Shown: positions 1-8,405 of the stretch, piece by piece
Position numbering within the stretch: the stretch's first letter is position 1
Layout of the letters: each line of letters starts with the position of its first letter
Source: Novosphingobium sp. Rr 2-17
Lineage (GTDB): Bacteria; Pseudomonadota; Alphaproteobacteria; Sphingomonadales; Sphingomonadaceae
Length of the DNA stretch: 64,000 bases
Direction: 5' to 3'
Assembly (NCBI RefSeq): GCF_000272475.1
Contig: NZ_AKFJ01000012.1
Coordinates: forward strand, 62,001-126,000
Notes under the pieces: generated by a model
The model's database searches: none
Told to the model about the DNA's origin: nothing
What the model saw: only the letters and a program-made list of their open reading frames with translations
Translations under genes and position numbers: made by a program

Positions 1-85
1 GGCGGCGCTGCAGGCGTATGCGGCGATGACCACCAGCGCCGCACGCGGCGCGGTGCGCGACGTGACGCAGCTCAGGCGCAAGTAA
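1..85 (+). CDS. C-terminal fragment of an unknown protein, cut by the window edge
   Basis: An open frame enters from the left edge (first whole codon at base 2) and stops at TAA 83-85, giving a 27-residue tail that is Ala-rich and ends in LRRK. Codon use is GC-rich like its neighbours. A helical Ala-rich tail of this kind would fit a phasin-like protein, but 27 residues cannot identify a family, so no function is assigned. Confidence 0.45.
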   Translation, partial: AALQAYAAMTTSAARGAVRDVTQLRRK

Positions 86-191
86 TCGGAGGCGGCAGGC
101 TCGACCGGTCAATCCACCGGGCGGGCAGATGTCCCCCGGAGGAATTTTGCCGAGGGTTTCGCGAATCCCGCACGGCTTGTAGCAGGCGGGG

Positions 192-596
192 ATGTCATCC
201 TTTCGCAGCCTGTCTATCGGCGCGGCCTTCTTGGTCGCGCTCGCCATCGCCGCTTGCTCGTCCAGCAAGGAGCCGCCCCCGGTCGTGCCCCAGGATCATA
301 TCGAATGCGCGGTCGGCGGCGCGGCGGATTTGCGCAAGGTTTGCGTGGTGGAGCGAATCGAGTCTGGCGGGCAGGCAACGCTGATCGTGCGCCACCCCGA
401 TGGCGCATTCCGCCGTTTCGACCTGACTACCGATGGCACCGGGCTGGTCGTCGCCGATGGTTCGCAGCCCGCAGTGACGCGGCTTGATGGCGACACGCTG
501 GACGTTATGGTCGGCGCGGACCGATATCGTTTCCCCGCGACGATTACGCCAGACGCGGCCGGGTCCGACGAGGCCAGCAGCGATGCCCAGCAGTGA
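192..596 (+). CDS. Small predicted lipoprotein
   Basis: The 134-residue protein has a type II signal peptide: a hydrophobic segment (about residues 8-20) followed by the lipobox AIAAC, so Cys22 would be lipidated and the rest exported. The mature part is about 110 residues, polar, with two cysteines near its start and no motif I recognise. A GGCGGGG run lies directly before the ATG. The 3' end overlaps the nnr start by 14 bp, which suggests co-translation, but a functional link with metabolite repair is only inference. Confidence 0.75.
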   Translation: MSSFRSLSIGAAFLVALAIAACSSSKEPPPVVPQDHIECAVGGAADLRKVCVVERIESGGQATLIVRHPDGAFRRFDLTTDGTGLVVADGSQPAVTRLDGDTLDVMVGADRYRFPATITPDAAGSDEASSDAQQ

Positions 597-1977
597 CCAG
601 ATCCTTACCGTAGAACAAGTCCGCGCCGCCGAAACCGCGCTGATCGCGGGTGGCACCAGCGTCGAGGCACTGATGCAAGTGGCCGGGCGTGGCGCGGCGG
701 ATTGGGTCTGGCGAATGGCCGGCCGCCACAAAGTGACGGTGCTGTGCGGGCCGGGCAACAACGGCGGCGACGGCTATGTGCTGGCGCAAGCGATCCGCGA
801 GCGCGGCGGCAACGTAGTGGTCGTCCTCGCGACTGACCCCAAGACCGACGCCAGCCGTTCGGCGCGCCAGGCCTATGGTGGCCAAGTGCTGGACCGTGAC
901 GCTGACGTCCATGGCGAAGTGCTGGTCGATTGCCTCTACGGCACCGGCCTCACCCGGCCATTGTCCGCCGATGACGCTGCCTTGCTTGCGCGCCTGGGCG
1001 CTGCGCATTCGCGGCGCGTCGCGATCGACCTGCCGAGCGGGGTCGAGAGCGATAGCGGCGCGCTGATCGGGGCCTTACCGTCCTACGACCTCACGATCGC
1101 GCTGGGCGCCTGGAAATTCGCGCACTTTCTGATGCCGGCCAGCGCGACGATGGGAATGCTGCACTTGGTGCCGATCGGCCTGGCCCCGCAAGCTGGCGCC
1201 GCGCACTTGATCGGGCGCCCTCGGATCACGGCGCCCGCCGCCGATGCCCACAAGTACAAGCGCGGGCTGCTGGCGGTGGTCGGCGGGGCGATGCCGGGCG
1301 CCGCGATTCTGGCGGCGACGGCGGCGCAAGGGGCAGGGGCGGGCTACGTTCGCTTGTTCGCGCCCGATGCCCGCAACGCCCCCGCCGACATTGTCGTGTA
1401 CGCCGGCGCCTTGTCGGACTTGCTGGCGGACGAGCGCAATCGCGCCGTCCTGGTCGGCATGGGCCTGGGCCGAGACGCCGCAGCGCGCGAGCGGCTTGCA
1501 ACCGCGCTCGGCAGTCCAGCGCCCATGGTGGTGGACGCCGACGCGCTGATGCTGCTTGGCCCGCACCTGTTGGCCAAGCGCGCCGCCGCAACGATCTGCA
1601 CCCCGCACGAAGGCGAACTCGCCGCGCTAGAACGCGCCTTCGAACTCGACGGGAAGGGGCCACGACCGACGCGCGCGCTGGCCCTGGCGCGGGCGAGCGG
1701 GATGATCGTGGTCGCCAAAGGCCCAGACACCGTGATCGGCGCCCCCGACGGCCGCCTTGCCTGCGCCCGCCGCGCCAGTTCCTGGCTCTCCACCGCGGGC
1801 ACCGGAGACGTCCTTGCCGGCACCATCGCGAGCCGCCTCGCCACCGGCATCGAGCCATTCGCTGCGGCCTGCGAAGGGGTGTGGCTACACGGCGAGGCCG
1901 CGCGCCTGGCAGGGGCAGCGTTCACGGCAGGCGAGTTGGCGGGCAAGGTTTCGGTGGCGCTGGCGGGGTGTATTTGA
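583..1977 (+). CDS. nnr: Bifunctional NAD(P)H-hydrate epimerase / ADP-dependent NAD(P)H-hydrate dehydratase
   Basis: Repairs damaged nicotinamide cofactors. The N-terminal YjeF_N domain (about residues 1-210) epimerises R- and S-NAD(P)HX. The C-terminal ribokinase-like carbohydrate kinase domain (about 220-464) dehydrates S-NAD(P)HX using ADP. Visible motifs are CGPGNNGGDG in the epimerase, DLPSGV, and in the dehydratase TPHEGE plus the C-terminal STAGTGDVLAG motif that holds the catalytic Asp. The 464-residue length is slightly short but has both domains. I chose the ATG at 583, which gives MPSSDQILTVEQ, typical of the family; it lies inside the end of the lipoprotein gene. The enzyme is cytoplasmic. 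Confidence 0.95.
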   Translation: MPSSDQILTVEQVRAAETALIAGGTSVEALMQVAGRGAADWVWRMAGRHKVTVLCGPGNNGGDGYVLAQAIRERGGNVVVVLATDPKTDASRSARQAYGGQVLDRDADVHGEVLVDCLYGTGLTRPLSADDAALLARLGAAHSRRVAIDLPSGVESDSGALIGALPSYDLTIALGAWKFAHFLMPASATMGMLHLVPIGLAPQAGAAHLIGRPRITAPAADAHKYKRGLLAVVGGAMPGAAILAATAAQGAGAGYVRLFAPDARNAPADIVVYAGALSDLLADERNRAVLVGMGLGRDAAARERLATALGSPAPMVVDADALMLLGPHLLAKRAAATICTPHEGELAALERAFELDGKGPRPTRALALARASGMIVVAKGPDTVIGAPDGRLACARRASSWLSTAGTGDVLAGTIASRLATGIEPFAAACEGVWLHGEAARLAGAAFTAGELAGKVSVALAGCI

Positions 1978-2002
1978 GACGCAGTAATACGCTCAGAGAC
2001 AG

Positions 2003-2218
2003 TTATAGAATATAACCGAAAATTATTGCCGCTGAAATGGCAATCGCAAAGAATAAAAAAATCAAATTTCCGAAAACAATAATCTTAAATAGAGGATGTT
2101 TTTTATCGATCCAGTCCCACTGATACTGAACAGTACCGTATTCATAAGCACTGTATAAGTTTGTGACTGGGAAAATTGACAGGACGGCTAAGAACATAAT
2201 GAACCCTTTATCTACCAC
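2003..2218 (-). CDS. Small AT-rich membrane protein, unknown
   Basis: The 71-residue protein has two predicted membrane helices (about residues 4-22 and 47-70) joined by a polar loop containing WIDKKHP. Base composition is markedly AT-rich compared with everything around it, and the frame is not a shadow of another gene. That composition suggests recent acquisition or weak codon selection. It is separated from nnr by 25 bp and convergent with it. No family recognised. An alternative start at Met8 would shorten the first helix. Confidence 0.55.
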   Translation of the reverse strand: MVDKGFIMFLAVLSIFPVTNLYSAYEYGTVQYQWDWIDKKHPLFKIIVFGNLIFLFFAIAISAAIIFGYIL

Positions 2219-2413
2219 GTCTGAGTTCTCCCTCCCGTTATCCTCAAAAATGGATTCGCCTCAGCGCTCTCAGGCCATGCCGCGGCCCGCAAGCCCGGCG
2301 CTTGATAGCATGTCGAATACTACCACGCGTGCCGCGATTCTCTAACAAAAGGGAGGCGGGCTCACCGTAGAGATGGCCCGGCTCTCATTGGTGAAACCGC
2401 CAGGCTCGATCGT

Positions 2414-2653
2414 TCAGATCCACCTACGTCCATCCGGTCCGGCGCATCCATAAGGCGGCAACTGATCCGCAAAACGCTCCTGCATCTTGTGGCAGCCCCA
2501 GTTACGCATCGGACCCGGCGCGTAACCGTTCAGCGCGATGCCGACTTCGTCATACGGGCTCTCCCCGCGCGCGACGTACATGTACCAGCGCCCGCCGAAC
2601 ATCACTGCGGCGGCAACCAGCACCACGCAAACGACCTGAATTACCTTCTGCAT
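2414..2653 (-). CDS. Small single-pass membrane or exported protein, unknown
   Basis: The 79-residue product starts MQKVIQVVCVVLVAAAVMFGG, a signal anchor or uncleaved signal, followed by a polar domain with two cysteines (in NWGCHKM and PYGCAGP) that could form a disulfide outside the cytoplasm. An ATG is preceded by the purine-rich AGGGTCGCA. It stands alone between the AT-rich gene and the RNA methyltransferase, transcribed leftward. Family not recognised; the conserved-looking Cys/Pro/Gly end argues that it is real. Confidence 0.6.
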   Translation of the reverse strand: MQKVIQVVCVVLVAAAVMFGGRWYMYVARGESPYDEVGIALNGYAPGPMRNWGCHKMQERFADQLPPYGCAGPDGRRWI

Positions 2654-2839
2654 TGCGACCCTCTTTTATAGTGGAGGCGGCGCGTTGCAGAAAACTGGCT
2701 ACAGATTCAACCATTTACGCGGCAAAATGGTTGGGTTGGTGGTTGCATGGATGGAGCCGTTGATCCTTGATGGTGCTTCTCTTCGCACCAAATCCGCAAT
2801 GGCTGGGCTTCGCGTGCATCTCCTGCTACCGGCGCGGGC

Positions 2840-4102
2840 GTGATTGAGATAGCTGAAACCGAAGAAATCCTGCGCATCGCTTCCAAGGGCGATGGCGTTA
2901 CGGCGTCGGGGCGCTTTGCCTGGGGGGCGGCGCCGGGGGACCTGTTGCGCGGCGATGGGACGCTGGAGTGGGGGCCGCACCATGTCGAGCCGCCGTGTAA
3001 GCACTTCGGGCGCTGCGGCGGGTGCCAGTTGCAGCAGCTCGACGAGCCGAGCCTGACGCAGTTCGTCGAGGCGCGGGTGGCCAATGCGTCGTCTTCGCAC
3101 GACTTGGGCGCGCTGGAGATTGCGCCGCCGCATTTGTCGCCGCCGATGACGCGGCGGCGCGCTTCGCTGCGTGCCGAGAGTTCGGGCGGGCGGATCGTCA
3201 TTGGCTTTCGGGAGGCGAAGTCGCACCGGCTGGTCGAGATCGAGGAATGCCATGTCCTGGCGCCCGAACTGACCGCGCTGATCGGGCCGCTGCGCCGTTT
3301 GCTGATCGTGATGGGCAAGGCGGCGCCACTGAAAAAAGGTGGCCGCCCCGGCGCGCGCCATCAGCAGCCGCGCATGGCGGTCGATATCGAGATGACGCTG
3401 GCCGAGCAAGGCGTGGACGTAGGCGTCAAGGGCCTGACGACCGAGGGCCTGGCCGCGACCGAGGCGATGCTCGACTTCGCGCAGCGCCATGGCCTGGCGC
3501 GCCTGACGATGGATGGCGGCTATGGCTACGAAACGGTGTGGGAGCCGGAACCGGTGACGGTGCGGCTGGGCGAGGTCAGCGTGCCGCTGCCGCCCGGCGC
3601 GTTCCTGCAAGCGACGCTCGATGCGCAGGAGCTGCTGTCCGCCGCCGCGCGCGAATGGCTGGCAGGCGCGGCGACCGTGGCGGACTTGTTCTCAGGCCTG
3701 GGCACCTTCGCCTTCGCGCTCGCCGGCCCGCAGACCAAAGTGCTGGCTGCCGAAGCCGCGCGCGATGCGCACCTGGCGTGCAAGGCGGCGGCTGATCGCG
3801 CGCAATTGCCGGTGTTCGCGATGCACCGGGACTTGTTCCGCAATCCGCTGCAGCCCGACGAACTCGACAAGTTCGCCGCCGTCCTACTCGACCCGCCGCG
3901 CGCTGGTGCGCGCGAGCAAGTCGAGGCAATCGCGGCGTCGAGCATTGGCCGGGTGGTCTATATCAGTTGCAACCCGTCAAGCTGGTCGCGCGATGCCGCG
4001 CGGCTGATCGAGGCAGGCTTCCGGCTGGAGCACTTGCGCCCGGTCGGCCAGTTCCGCTGGTCCACCCATGTCGAACTGGCGAGCTATTTCGTCCGGGATT
4101 AG
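2840..4102 (+). CDS. Class I SAM-dependent RNA (uracil-C5) methyltransferase, RlmD/TrmA family
   Basis: A 420-residue protein of the RlmD/RumA/TrmA family, which methylates uracil C5 in rRNA or tRNA. An iron-sulfur cluster motif CKHFGRCGGCQ (about residues 53-63) sits after a short OB-like N-terminal part. The SAM-binding region contains ADLFSGLGTFAFALA, the substrate region LLDPPRAGA, and the catalytic nucleophile is in the C-terminal ISCNPSSW motif. A GTG start at 2840 gives the full length; the next Met is far inside. The exact target (for example U1939 or U747 of 23S rRNA) cannot be told from sequence alone. Confidence 0.93.
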   Translation: MIEIAETEEILRIASKGDGVTASGRFAWGAAPGDLLRGDGTLEWGPHHVEPPCKHFGRCGGCQLQQLDEPSLTQFVEARVANASSSHDLGALEIAPPHLSPPMTRRRASLRAESSGGRIVIGFREAKSHRLVEIEECHVLAPELTALIGPLRRLLIVMGKAAPLKKGGRPGARHQQPRMAVDIEMTLAEQGVDVGVKGLTTEGLAATEAMLDFAQRHGLARLTMDGGYGYETVWEPEPVTVRLGEVSVPLPPGAFLQATLDAQELLSAAAREWLAGAATVADLFSGLGTFAFALAGPQTKVLAAEAARDAHLACKAAADRAQLPVFAMHRDLFRNPLQPDELDKFAAVLLDPPRAGAREQVEAIAASSIGRVVYISCNPSSWSRDAARLIEAGFRLEHLRPVGQFRWSTHVELASYFVRD

Positions 4103-4123
4103 GACCAAAGCGCGCTTAAGCTG

Positions 4124-4155
4124 GCCCAGACGTCGTGAAGCCCAGACGTCGTGAA
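4124..4155. repeat. Tandem duplication of a 16-bp unit
   Basis: GCCCAGACGTCGTGAA occurs twice back to back with no mismatch, in the gap after the RNA methyltransferase gene and just before the palindromic repeat. Each unit carries the palindrome GACGTC. Nothing coding overlaps it. Confidence 0.9.
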
Positions 4156-4170
4156 ACTTGGCTCAGGCTT

Positions 4171-4260
4171 TCGTCATTGCGAACCCGTAGGGTGAAGCAA
4201 TCCAGGGTAGCGTAGGCCGCCCTGGATTGCCGCGCCGCCTTCGGCGGCTCGCAATGACGA
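4171..4260. repeat. Palindromic intergenic repeat element (REP-like)
   Basis: A 90-bp inverted repeat begins TCGTCATTGC and ends GCAATGACGA, with a second pair of arms CAATCCAGGG and CCCTGGATTG around a short centre, and a small GCCGCC/GGCGGC hairpin in the right arm. Elements with GTCATTGCGA ... GAAGCAATCCAG arms are dispersed intergenic repeats in many sphingomonads and other Proteobacteria. It lies between two convergent genes and could also act as a transcription terminator. Only this one copy is in the window. Confidence 0.8.
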
Positions 4261-4293
4261 TGGGATGTGGGTTCTTATGAACGAGTGTCGCTG

Positions 4294-4554
4294 TTAAGCC
4301 CCGGCGGCTTTGTCCATCATATCCATGAAATCGCGCGCGGCGTCGCGGTCGGCGGGGTCCTTGAAGGCAACGTCGAGGTCCGGCGCGGCGCCGAACATGT
4401 GCAGCAGCGTCCACAGCGCAAAGCGGCGCGGCTTGTCCGTCTCCATCCCGAAATCGACGCGCATTCGCTCGATCCCTGCTTCGAGGCCGGCAGGGGTGAT
4501 GGTGGTCGGGTCGTCGGAGCCGAAGTAGCGGCGGAGCTGATCGTTGAAGTCCAT
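4294..4554 (-). CDS. Short conserved hypothetical protein
   Basis: With the ATG at 4554 the product is 86 residues, starting MDFNDQLRRYFG and ending DMMDKAAGA. It is soluble, acidic and probably mostly helical, with a repeated-looking DxxRDFMDMMDK end. Upstream in-frame codons would add 20 basic residues, but that part looks like out-of-frame sequence from the next gene. The gene sits 19 bp after the dehydratase gene on the same strand and may be its co-transcribed partner. No function is recognised. Confidence 0.75.
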   Translation of the reverse strand: MDFNDQLRRYFGSDDPTTITPAGLEAGIERMRVDFGMETDKPRRFALWTLLHMFGAAPDLDVAFKDPADRDAARDFMDMMDKAAGA

Positions 4555-4573
4555 GCGCGCTGCCCTACCGCAT

Positions 4574-5533
4574 TCAATCGTCCGACGCGATGACTTGCGC
4601 GAAGGCAGCGGCATCGGTGTTGCCGCCCGACAGCACGACGGCGGTGGTTTCGGCGAGCTCTACTTTGCCCGCCAGCACCGCCGCCAAAGCCGCGGCGCCG
4701 CCCGGCTCGATCACCAAATGCAGTTTTGAGAACGCGAGTCGTTGGGCCGCGCGGATTTCGGCGGGCGTTATCCATAGCCCGAACGGACAGCGCCGTTGCA
4801 GGATCGCGAAGTTGATCGGCCAAGTCACCGGCGTCTGCAGCGCGTCGCATGGTGTGGGCGGGGCATCGGCGGCGATGCGCTGGATCGTGCCCGATGCCAG
4901 ACTGCGGCACACGTCGTCCCAGCCTTCGGGCTCGACGGGCACGATCGCCGCGTCCGGGCAGGCGAGGGCGAGGCCCGCAGTCAGCCCGCCGCCGCCGCAT
5001 GGCGCGAGGATCAGGTCGGGCTGGCGGCCAAGTTGCTCGGCGATCTCGATCCCGGCGCTGCCTTGGCCCTCGATGATCCACGGGTCGCCATAGGCATGGA
5101 CCAGGGTGGCGCCTCGCTGCTCGCACAGGCGCGCCGAGACTTCGTCGCGATCCTCGCCGCCGGGGCGGTCGTAAAGCACGACCTCGGCGCCCAGCGCGCG
5201 GGTGTTGGCGAGTTTCACCGCCGGTGCATCGGTGGGCATGACGATGGTGGCGGGAATGCCGAGCCGTGCCGCGGCCCAGGCGACGCCTTGCGCGTGGTTG
5301 CCGCTCGATACGCCAACGACGCCGCGCCGGCGCTCGTCCTCGTTCAGGGCAGTGAGGCGGTGCCAGGCGCCGCGAATCTTGAAGGCGCCGACCGGCTGCA
5401 GGCTTTCGGCTTTGCACCAGATCGTGCGGCCAGCGACCTCCAGCGGTAGTAGCGGGGTCTTGGGCAGGATCTGCGCGACTTTGGCGGCGGCGAGGGCAAC
5501 GCCCTCAGCGGTGGGTTGGCGAGACTCAGTCAT
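4574..5533 (-). CDS. PLP-dependent threonine/serine dehydratase-like enzyme
   Basis: A fold-type II PLP enzyme of 319 residues. The PLP lysine is in VGAFKIRGA, the phosphate and substrate loop in SSGNHAQG, and the PLP phosphate-binding glycine loop is CGGGGLTAG. There is no C-terminal ACT regulatory domain, so it resembles catabolic threonine dehydratase, serine racemase or the threo-3-hydroxyaspartate dehydratase group rather than allosteric IlvA. I chose the ATG at 5533 (MTESRQPTAEG); the longer form adds residues with no family character. Substrate is uncertain. Confidence 0.88.
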   Translation of the reverse strand: MTESRQPTAEGVALAAAKVAQILPKTPLLPLEVAGRTIWCKAESLQPVGAFKIRGAWHRLTALNEDERRRGVVGVSSGNHAQGVAWAAARLGIPATIVMPTDAPAVKLANTRALGAEVVLYDRPGGEDRDEVSARLCEQRGATLVHAYGDPWIIEGQGSAGIEIAEQLGRQPDLILAPCGGGGLTAGLALACPDAAIVPVEPEGWDDVCRSLASGTIQRIAADAPPTPCDALQTPVTWPINFAILQRRCPFGLWITPAEIRAAQRLAFSKLHLVIEPGGAAALAAVLAGKVELAETTAVVLSGGNTDAAAFAQVIASDD

Positions 5534-5643
5534 GCAGGTGCCATAAGCGGGTTCGATAGGGCTGGCGAGACGCCGCAGTTGAGTTGTCACGTCAGCACTC
5601 TATATGCGCCTCTTCGCGAATGCCGCTTAAGGAGACAGGCACG

Positions 5644-6855
5644 GTGAGCAAGGTTCTGGTGATCGGCGCGGGCGGTGTAGGCTCGGTCGCGGTCCATAAG
5701 ATGGCGATGAATCCCGCGATCTTCAGCGACATCCATCTCGCCAGCCGTACGGTGAGCAAGTGCGAGGCGATCGCCGCCTCGGTGAAGGAGCGCACTGGCG
5801 TTGCCATCGGCACGTATGCGATCGACGCGGACGACGTGGAGGCGACCAGCGCGCTGATCCGCCAGATCGGCCCGAAGCTGGTGGTCAACCTGGCGCTGCC
5901 GTATCAGGATCTGGCGATCATGGACGCGTGCCTGGCGACCGGCACCCACTACATGGACACCGCGAACTACGAGCCCAAGGACGTCGCCAAGTTCGAGTAT
6001 CACTGGCAGTGGGCCTATCAGGACAAGTTCAAGCAAGCGGGCCTGATGGCGCTGCTGGGTTCGGGCTTCGATCCGGGCGTGACCAGCGTGTTCGCGATGT
6101 GGCTCAAGAAGCACAAGTTGAAGACCATCCGCACCCTCGACATCCTCGATTGCAACGGCGGCGATCATGGTCAGGCGTTCGCGACCAACTTCAACCCCGA
6201 GATCAACATCCGCGAAGTGACCGCACCCGCGCGCCACTGGGAGAACGGCCAGTTCGTCGAGACCCCGGCGATGGGCGTGAAGGTGAACTTCGACTTCGAG
6301 GGCGTCGGCCCCAAGAACATGTACATGATGTACCACGAGGAGCTGGAAAGCCTCGCCCGGTTCGTTCCCGAGATGGAGCGCGCGCGCTTCTGGATGACCT
6401 TCGGCGATGCCTATATCCAGCACCTGACCGTGCTGCAGAACGTGGGCATGACCCGCATCGATCCGGTGATCTACAATGGCGTCGAGATCGTGCCGCTGCA
6501 GTTCCTGAAAGCAGTGCTGCCTGAGCCTTCGTCGCTTGGCCCCACGACCAAGGGCAAGACCAACATCGGCGACATCGCCACGGGCGAAGCGCTCGATGGA
6601 TCGGGCGAGAAGACGTTCTACATCAAGAACATCTGCGACCACGAGGACGCCTACGCCGAAACCGGCAACCAGGCCGTCAGCTACACCACCGGCGTCCCGG
6701 CGATGATCGGCGCGGCGATGATCCTGACCGGCGCGTGGGCGGGTGAGGGCGTGTTCAACATCGAGCAGCTCGATCCCGATCCGTTCATGGCGATGCTCAA
6801 CGAGCACGGTTTGCCCTGGACGGTCGAGGAACTCGCCGAGCCACTGCCGTTCTGA
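5644..6855 (+). CDS. Carboxynorspermidine/carboxyspermidine dehydrogenase (saccharopine dehydrogenase family)
   Basis: Condenses putrescine or diaminopropane with aspartate semialdehyde and reduces the product with NADPH, giving carboxyspermidine or carboxynorspermidine. The 403-residue protein opens with a Rossmann motif VLVIGAGGVGSV and carries MDTANYEP and GFDPGVTSVFA, typical of the Lys9-like family. The start is the GTG at 5644 because AAGGAG (5629-5634) sits 9 nt upstream; the longer ATG forms lack this. The decarboxylase partner follows 16 bp later, and that pairing is the main reason for choosing polyamine synthesis over lysine metabolism. Confidence 0.92.
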   Translation: MSKVLVIGAGGVGSVAVHKMAMNPAIFSDIHLASRTVSKCEAIAASVKERTGVAIGTYAIDADDVEATSALIRQIGPKLVVNLALPYQDLAIMDACLATGTHYMDTANYEPKDVAKFEYHWQWAYQDKFKQAGLMALLGSGFDPGVTSVFAMWLKKHKLKTIRTLDILDCNGGDHGQAFATNFNPEINIREVTAPARHWENGQFVETPAMGVKVNFDFEGVGPKNMYMMYHEELESLARFVPEMERARFWMTFGDAYIQHLTVLQNVGMTRIDPVIYNGVEIVPLQFLKAVLPEPSSLGPTTKGKTNIGDIATGEALDGSGEKTFYIKNICDHEDAYAETGNQAVSYTTGVPAMIGAAMILTGAWAGEGVFNIEQLDPDPFMAMLNEHGLPWTVEELAEPLPF

Positions 6856-6871
6856 TCGGCGGGATGCACTG

Positions 6872-8050
6872 ATGGAAACCAGAGCCGGCGATCCGGGCGC
6901 CTTCGCCTCGTTCGACTTGTCGCGGGTCGATAGCCCCGCCTTCGTGGTCGATGCCGCGCGCCTGCGCGCCAACTTGCGGGTGCTGGCCGACATCGGCGAG
7001 CGCTCGGGCGCGAAAGTGCTCGCGGCGCTCAAAGCGTTCTCGATGTGGTCCACCGCGCCGATCGTGGGCGAATACCTTGATGGGGTGTGCGCATCGGGCT
7101 TGTGGGAAGCGCGGCTGGCGTCCGAGTTCTACGACGGCGAGATCGCGACGTATTGCGCGGCCTACAAGGCGCAGGATCTGGACGAGATCCTGCGCCTGTC
7201 CGACCATGTGATCTTCAATTCGCCCGCGCAGATCGAGCGTTTCTGGCCGCTGATCGAGTTCGCTCGCGCGCGCGGCGAGACTTTCGACATCGGCCTGCGG
7301 ATCAATCCGCTGCATCCCGAAGGCGAAGTGCCCAAGTACGATCCCAGCGCGCCGCATTCGCGCCTGGGCTTTCCGATCGACCAATTGACCGAAGATCATG
7401 TCGGCCTGATCGACGGCATCCACTTCCATAACTTGTGCGAGCAGGACTTCGCGCCGCTTACCCGAACCTGGGACAAGGTGTTCGACTATCTCGAGCCCTT
7501 CTTCGGTCAGCTCAAGTGGATCAACATCGGCGGCGGCCACCACGTCACCCGCGCCGATTACCAGGTGGACGAACTGGTCCAGTTCCTGGCCGACATGGCC
7601 GACGACACCGGCGCCGAAATCTACATCGAGCCGGGTGAGGCAGTGGCGCTGGACGCCGGCATTCTCGTGGGCACCGTGCTCGACACCGGCTGGAACGGGA
7701 TGCCGGTGGCGATCGTGGACATCTCGGCCACCTGCCACATGCCCGATGTGATCGAGGCGCCCTATCGCCCCGCCATGCTGGGCGAACGCAGCGACGCTGA
7801 GGGCGAGCCGGTTCGCCTGGGCGGCCCATCGTGCCTCGCGGGCGACGTCATCGGCGATTACGTGCTGCCTACGGAGGCTAAGGCGGGCACCCGCTTCGCC
7901 TTCCTCGACCAGGCGCACTACTCGATGGTCAAGACGACCACCTTCAACGGGGTGCCGCTGCCGTCGATCTGGTTGTGGGATTCTGAAACGGATGCGCTCG
8001 AATGCATCCGCACCTTCGATTACGAGGATTTTCGCAGCCGGTTAAGCTGA
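6872..8050 (+). CDS. nspC: Carboxynorspermidine/carboxyspermidine decarboxylase
   Basis: A fold-type III (alanine racemase-like) PLP decarboxylase of 392 residues that removes CO2 from carboxy(nor)spermidine as the last step of the alternative polyamine route. The PLP lysine is Lys54 in AALKAFSMW, the glycine loop is INIGGGHH, and YIEPGEAV and FLDQAHYSM are conserved active-site segments. The ATG at 6872 follows the dehydrogenase stop by 16 bp, so the two are very likely one transcript. The true product in alphaproteobacteria is usually spermidine; this is family knowledge, not seen here. Confidence 0.93.
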   Translation: METRAGDPGAFASFDLSRVDSPAFVVDAARLRANLRVLADIGERSGAKVLAALKAFSMWSTAPIVGEYLDGVCASGLWEARLASEFYDGEIATYCAAYKAQDLDEILRLSDHVIFNSPAQIERFWPLIEFARARGETFDIGLRINPLHPEGEVPKYDPSAPHSRLGFPIDQLTEDHVGLIDGIHFHNLCEQDFAPLTRTWDKVFDYLEPFFGQLKWINIGGGHHVTRADYQVDELVQFLADMADDTGAEIYIEPGEAVALDAGILVGTVLDTGWNGMPVAIVDISATCHMPDVIEAPYRPAMLGERSDAEGEPVRLGGPSCLAGDVIGDYVLPTEAKAGTRFAFLDQAHYSMVKTTTFNGVPLPSIWLWDSETDALECIRTFDYEDFRSRLS

Positions 8051-8405
8051 CAGTTTACCGCCGCCGGACTCGATAGGGTGCGGTTGATTCGATTTGCCGA
8101 ATCACCTGGCATCGCGCGCCGATCCAACGCGGTGCCTACATGAACGCGCGCGCTTTTCATGGCGTCGATGGTCGCCCGCCCGTGCTGGAGAGGTTGGATG
8201 CAAACCTTTGTCAGAAAAAGAGAAAATCTATCGCCTCGGCAGGCGTTGACATCCGCTGTTCGGCTATATGACGTTTTTGTGAAAGTGCCCCATTTTCACT
8301 TGCGATTCAGAAACGGACCCCTATATCCGGCCCCTCGCTGCCCCATGGGGACTTCCAAACCGCAAGGCAGCCGTTTTCGCTAACACCGTTTGGGGGTCCC
8401 TTGAA
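8051..8405 (+). promoter_or_regulatory. Non-coding leader region of the ornithine decarboxylase gene
   Basis: This 355-bp gap has no convincing gene. A TTGACA hexamer at 8246-8251 could be a -35 box, but the best TATATG (8265-8270) is only 13 bp away, so no promoter is claimed. Around 8279-8298 GTGAAA and TTTCAC can pair. The last 90 bp form the structured leader listed separately. A 74-codon frame (8159-8383) was considered and rejected. Confidence 0.6.
8315..8399 (+). ncRNA. Structured leader upstream of ornithine decarboxylase, speF-leader-like candidate
   Basis: Bases 8315-8323 (GGACCCCTA) pair with 8391-8399 (TGGGGGTCC) to give a 9-bp stem that closes 6 nt before the TTG start at 8406. 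Inside it GCTGCC (8337-8342) pairs with GGCAGC (8366-8371), and CCCCATGGGG (8341-8350) is an alternative palindrome. The only Shine-Dalgarno-like run, GGGGG (8392-8396), is buried in the outer stem. A cis-regulatory motif called the speF leader is known upstream of ornithine decarboxylase in alphaproteobacteria; whether this fits its covariance model needs a search. Confidence 0.55.

Noticed and set aside
5587..7053. 488-codon minus-strand frame over the dehydrogenase gene
   Set aside because: Shadow of a clear enzyme gene; low-complexity translation without family features.
8159..8383. 74-codon frame in the ornithine decarboxylase leader
   Set aside because: No good Shine-Dalgarno, and its Arg/Pro-rich end is better explained by the hairpin arms in the same bases.
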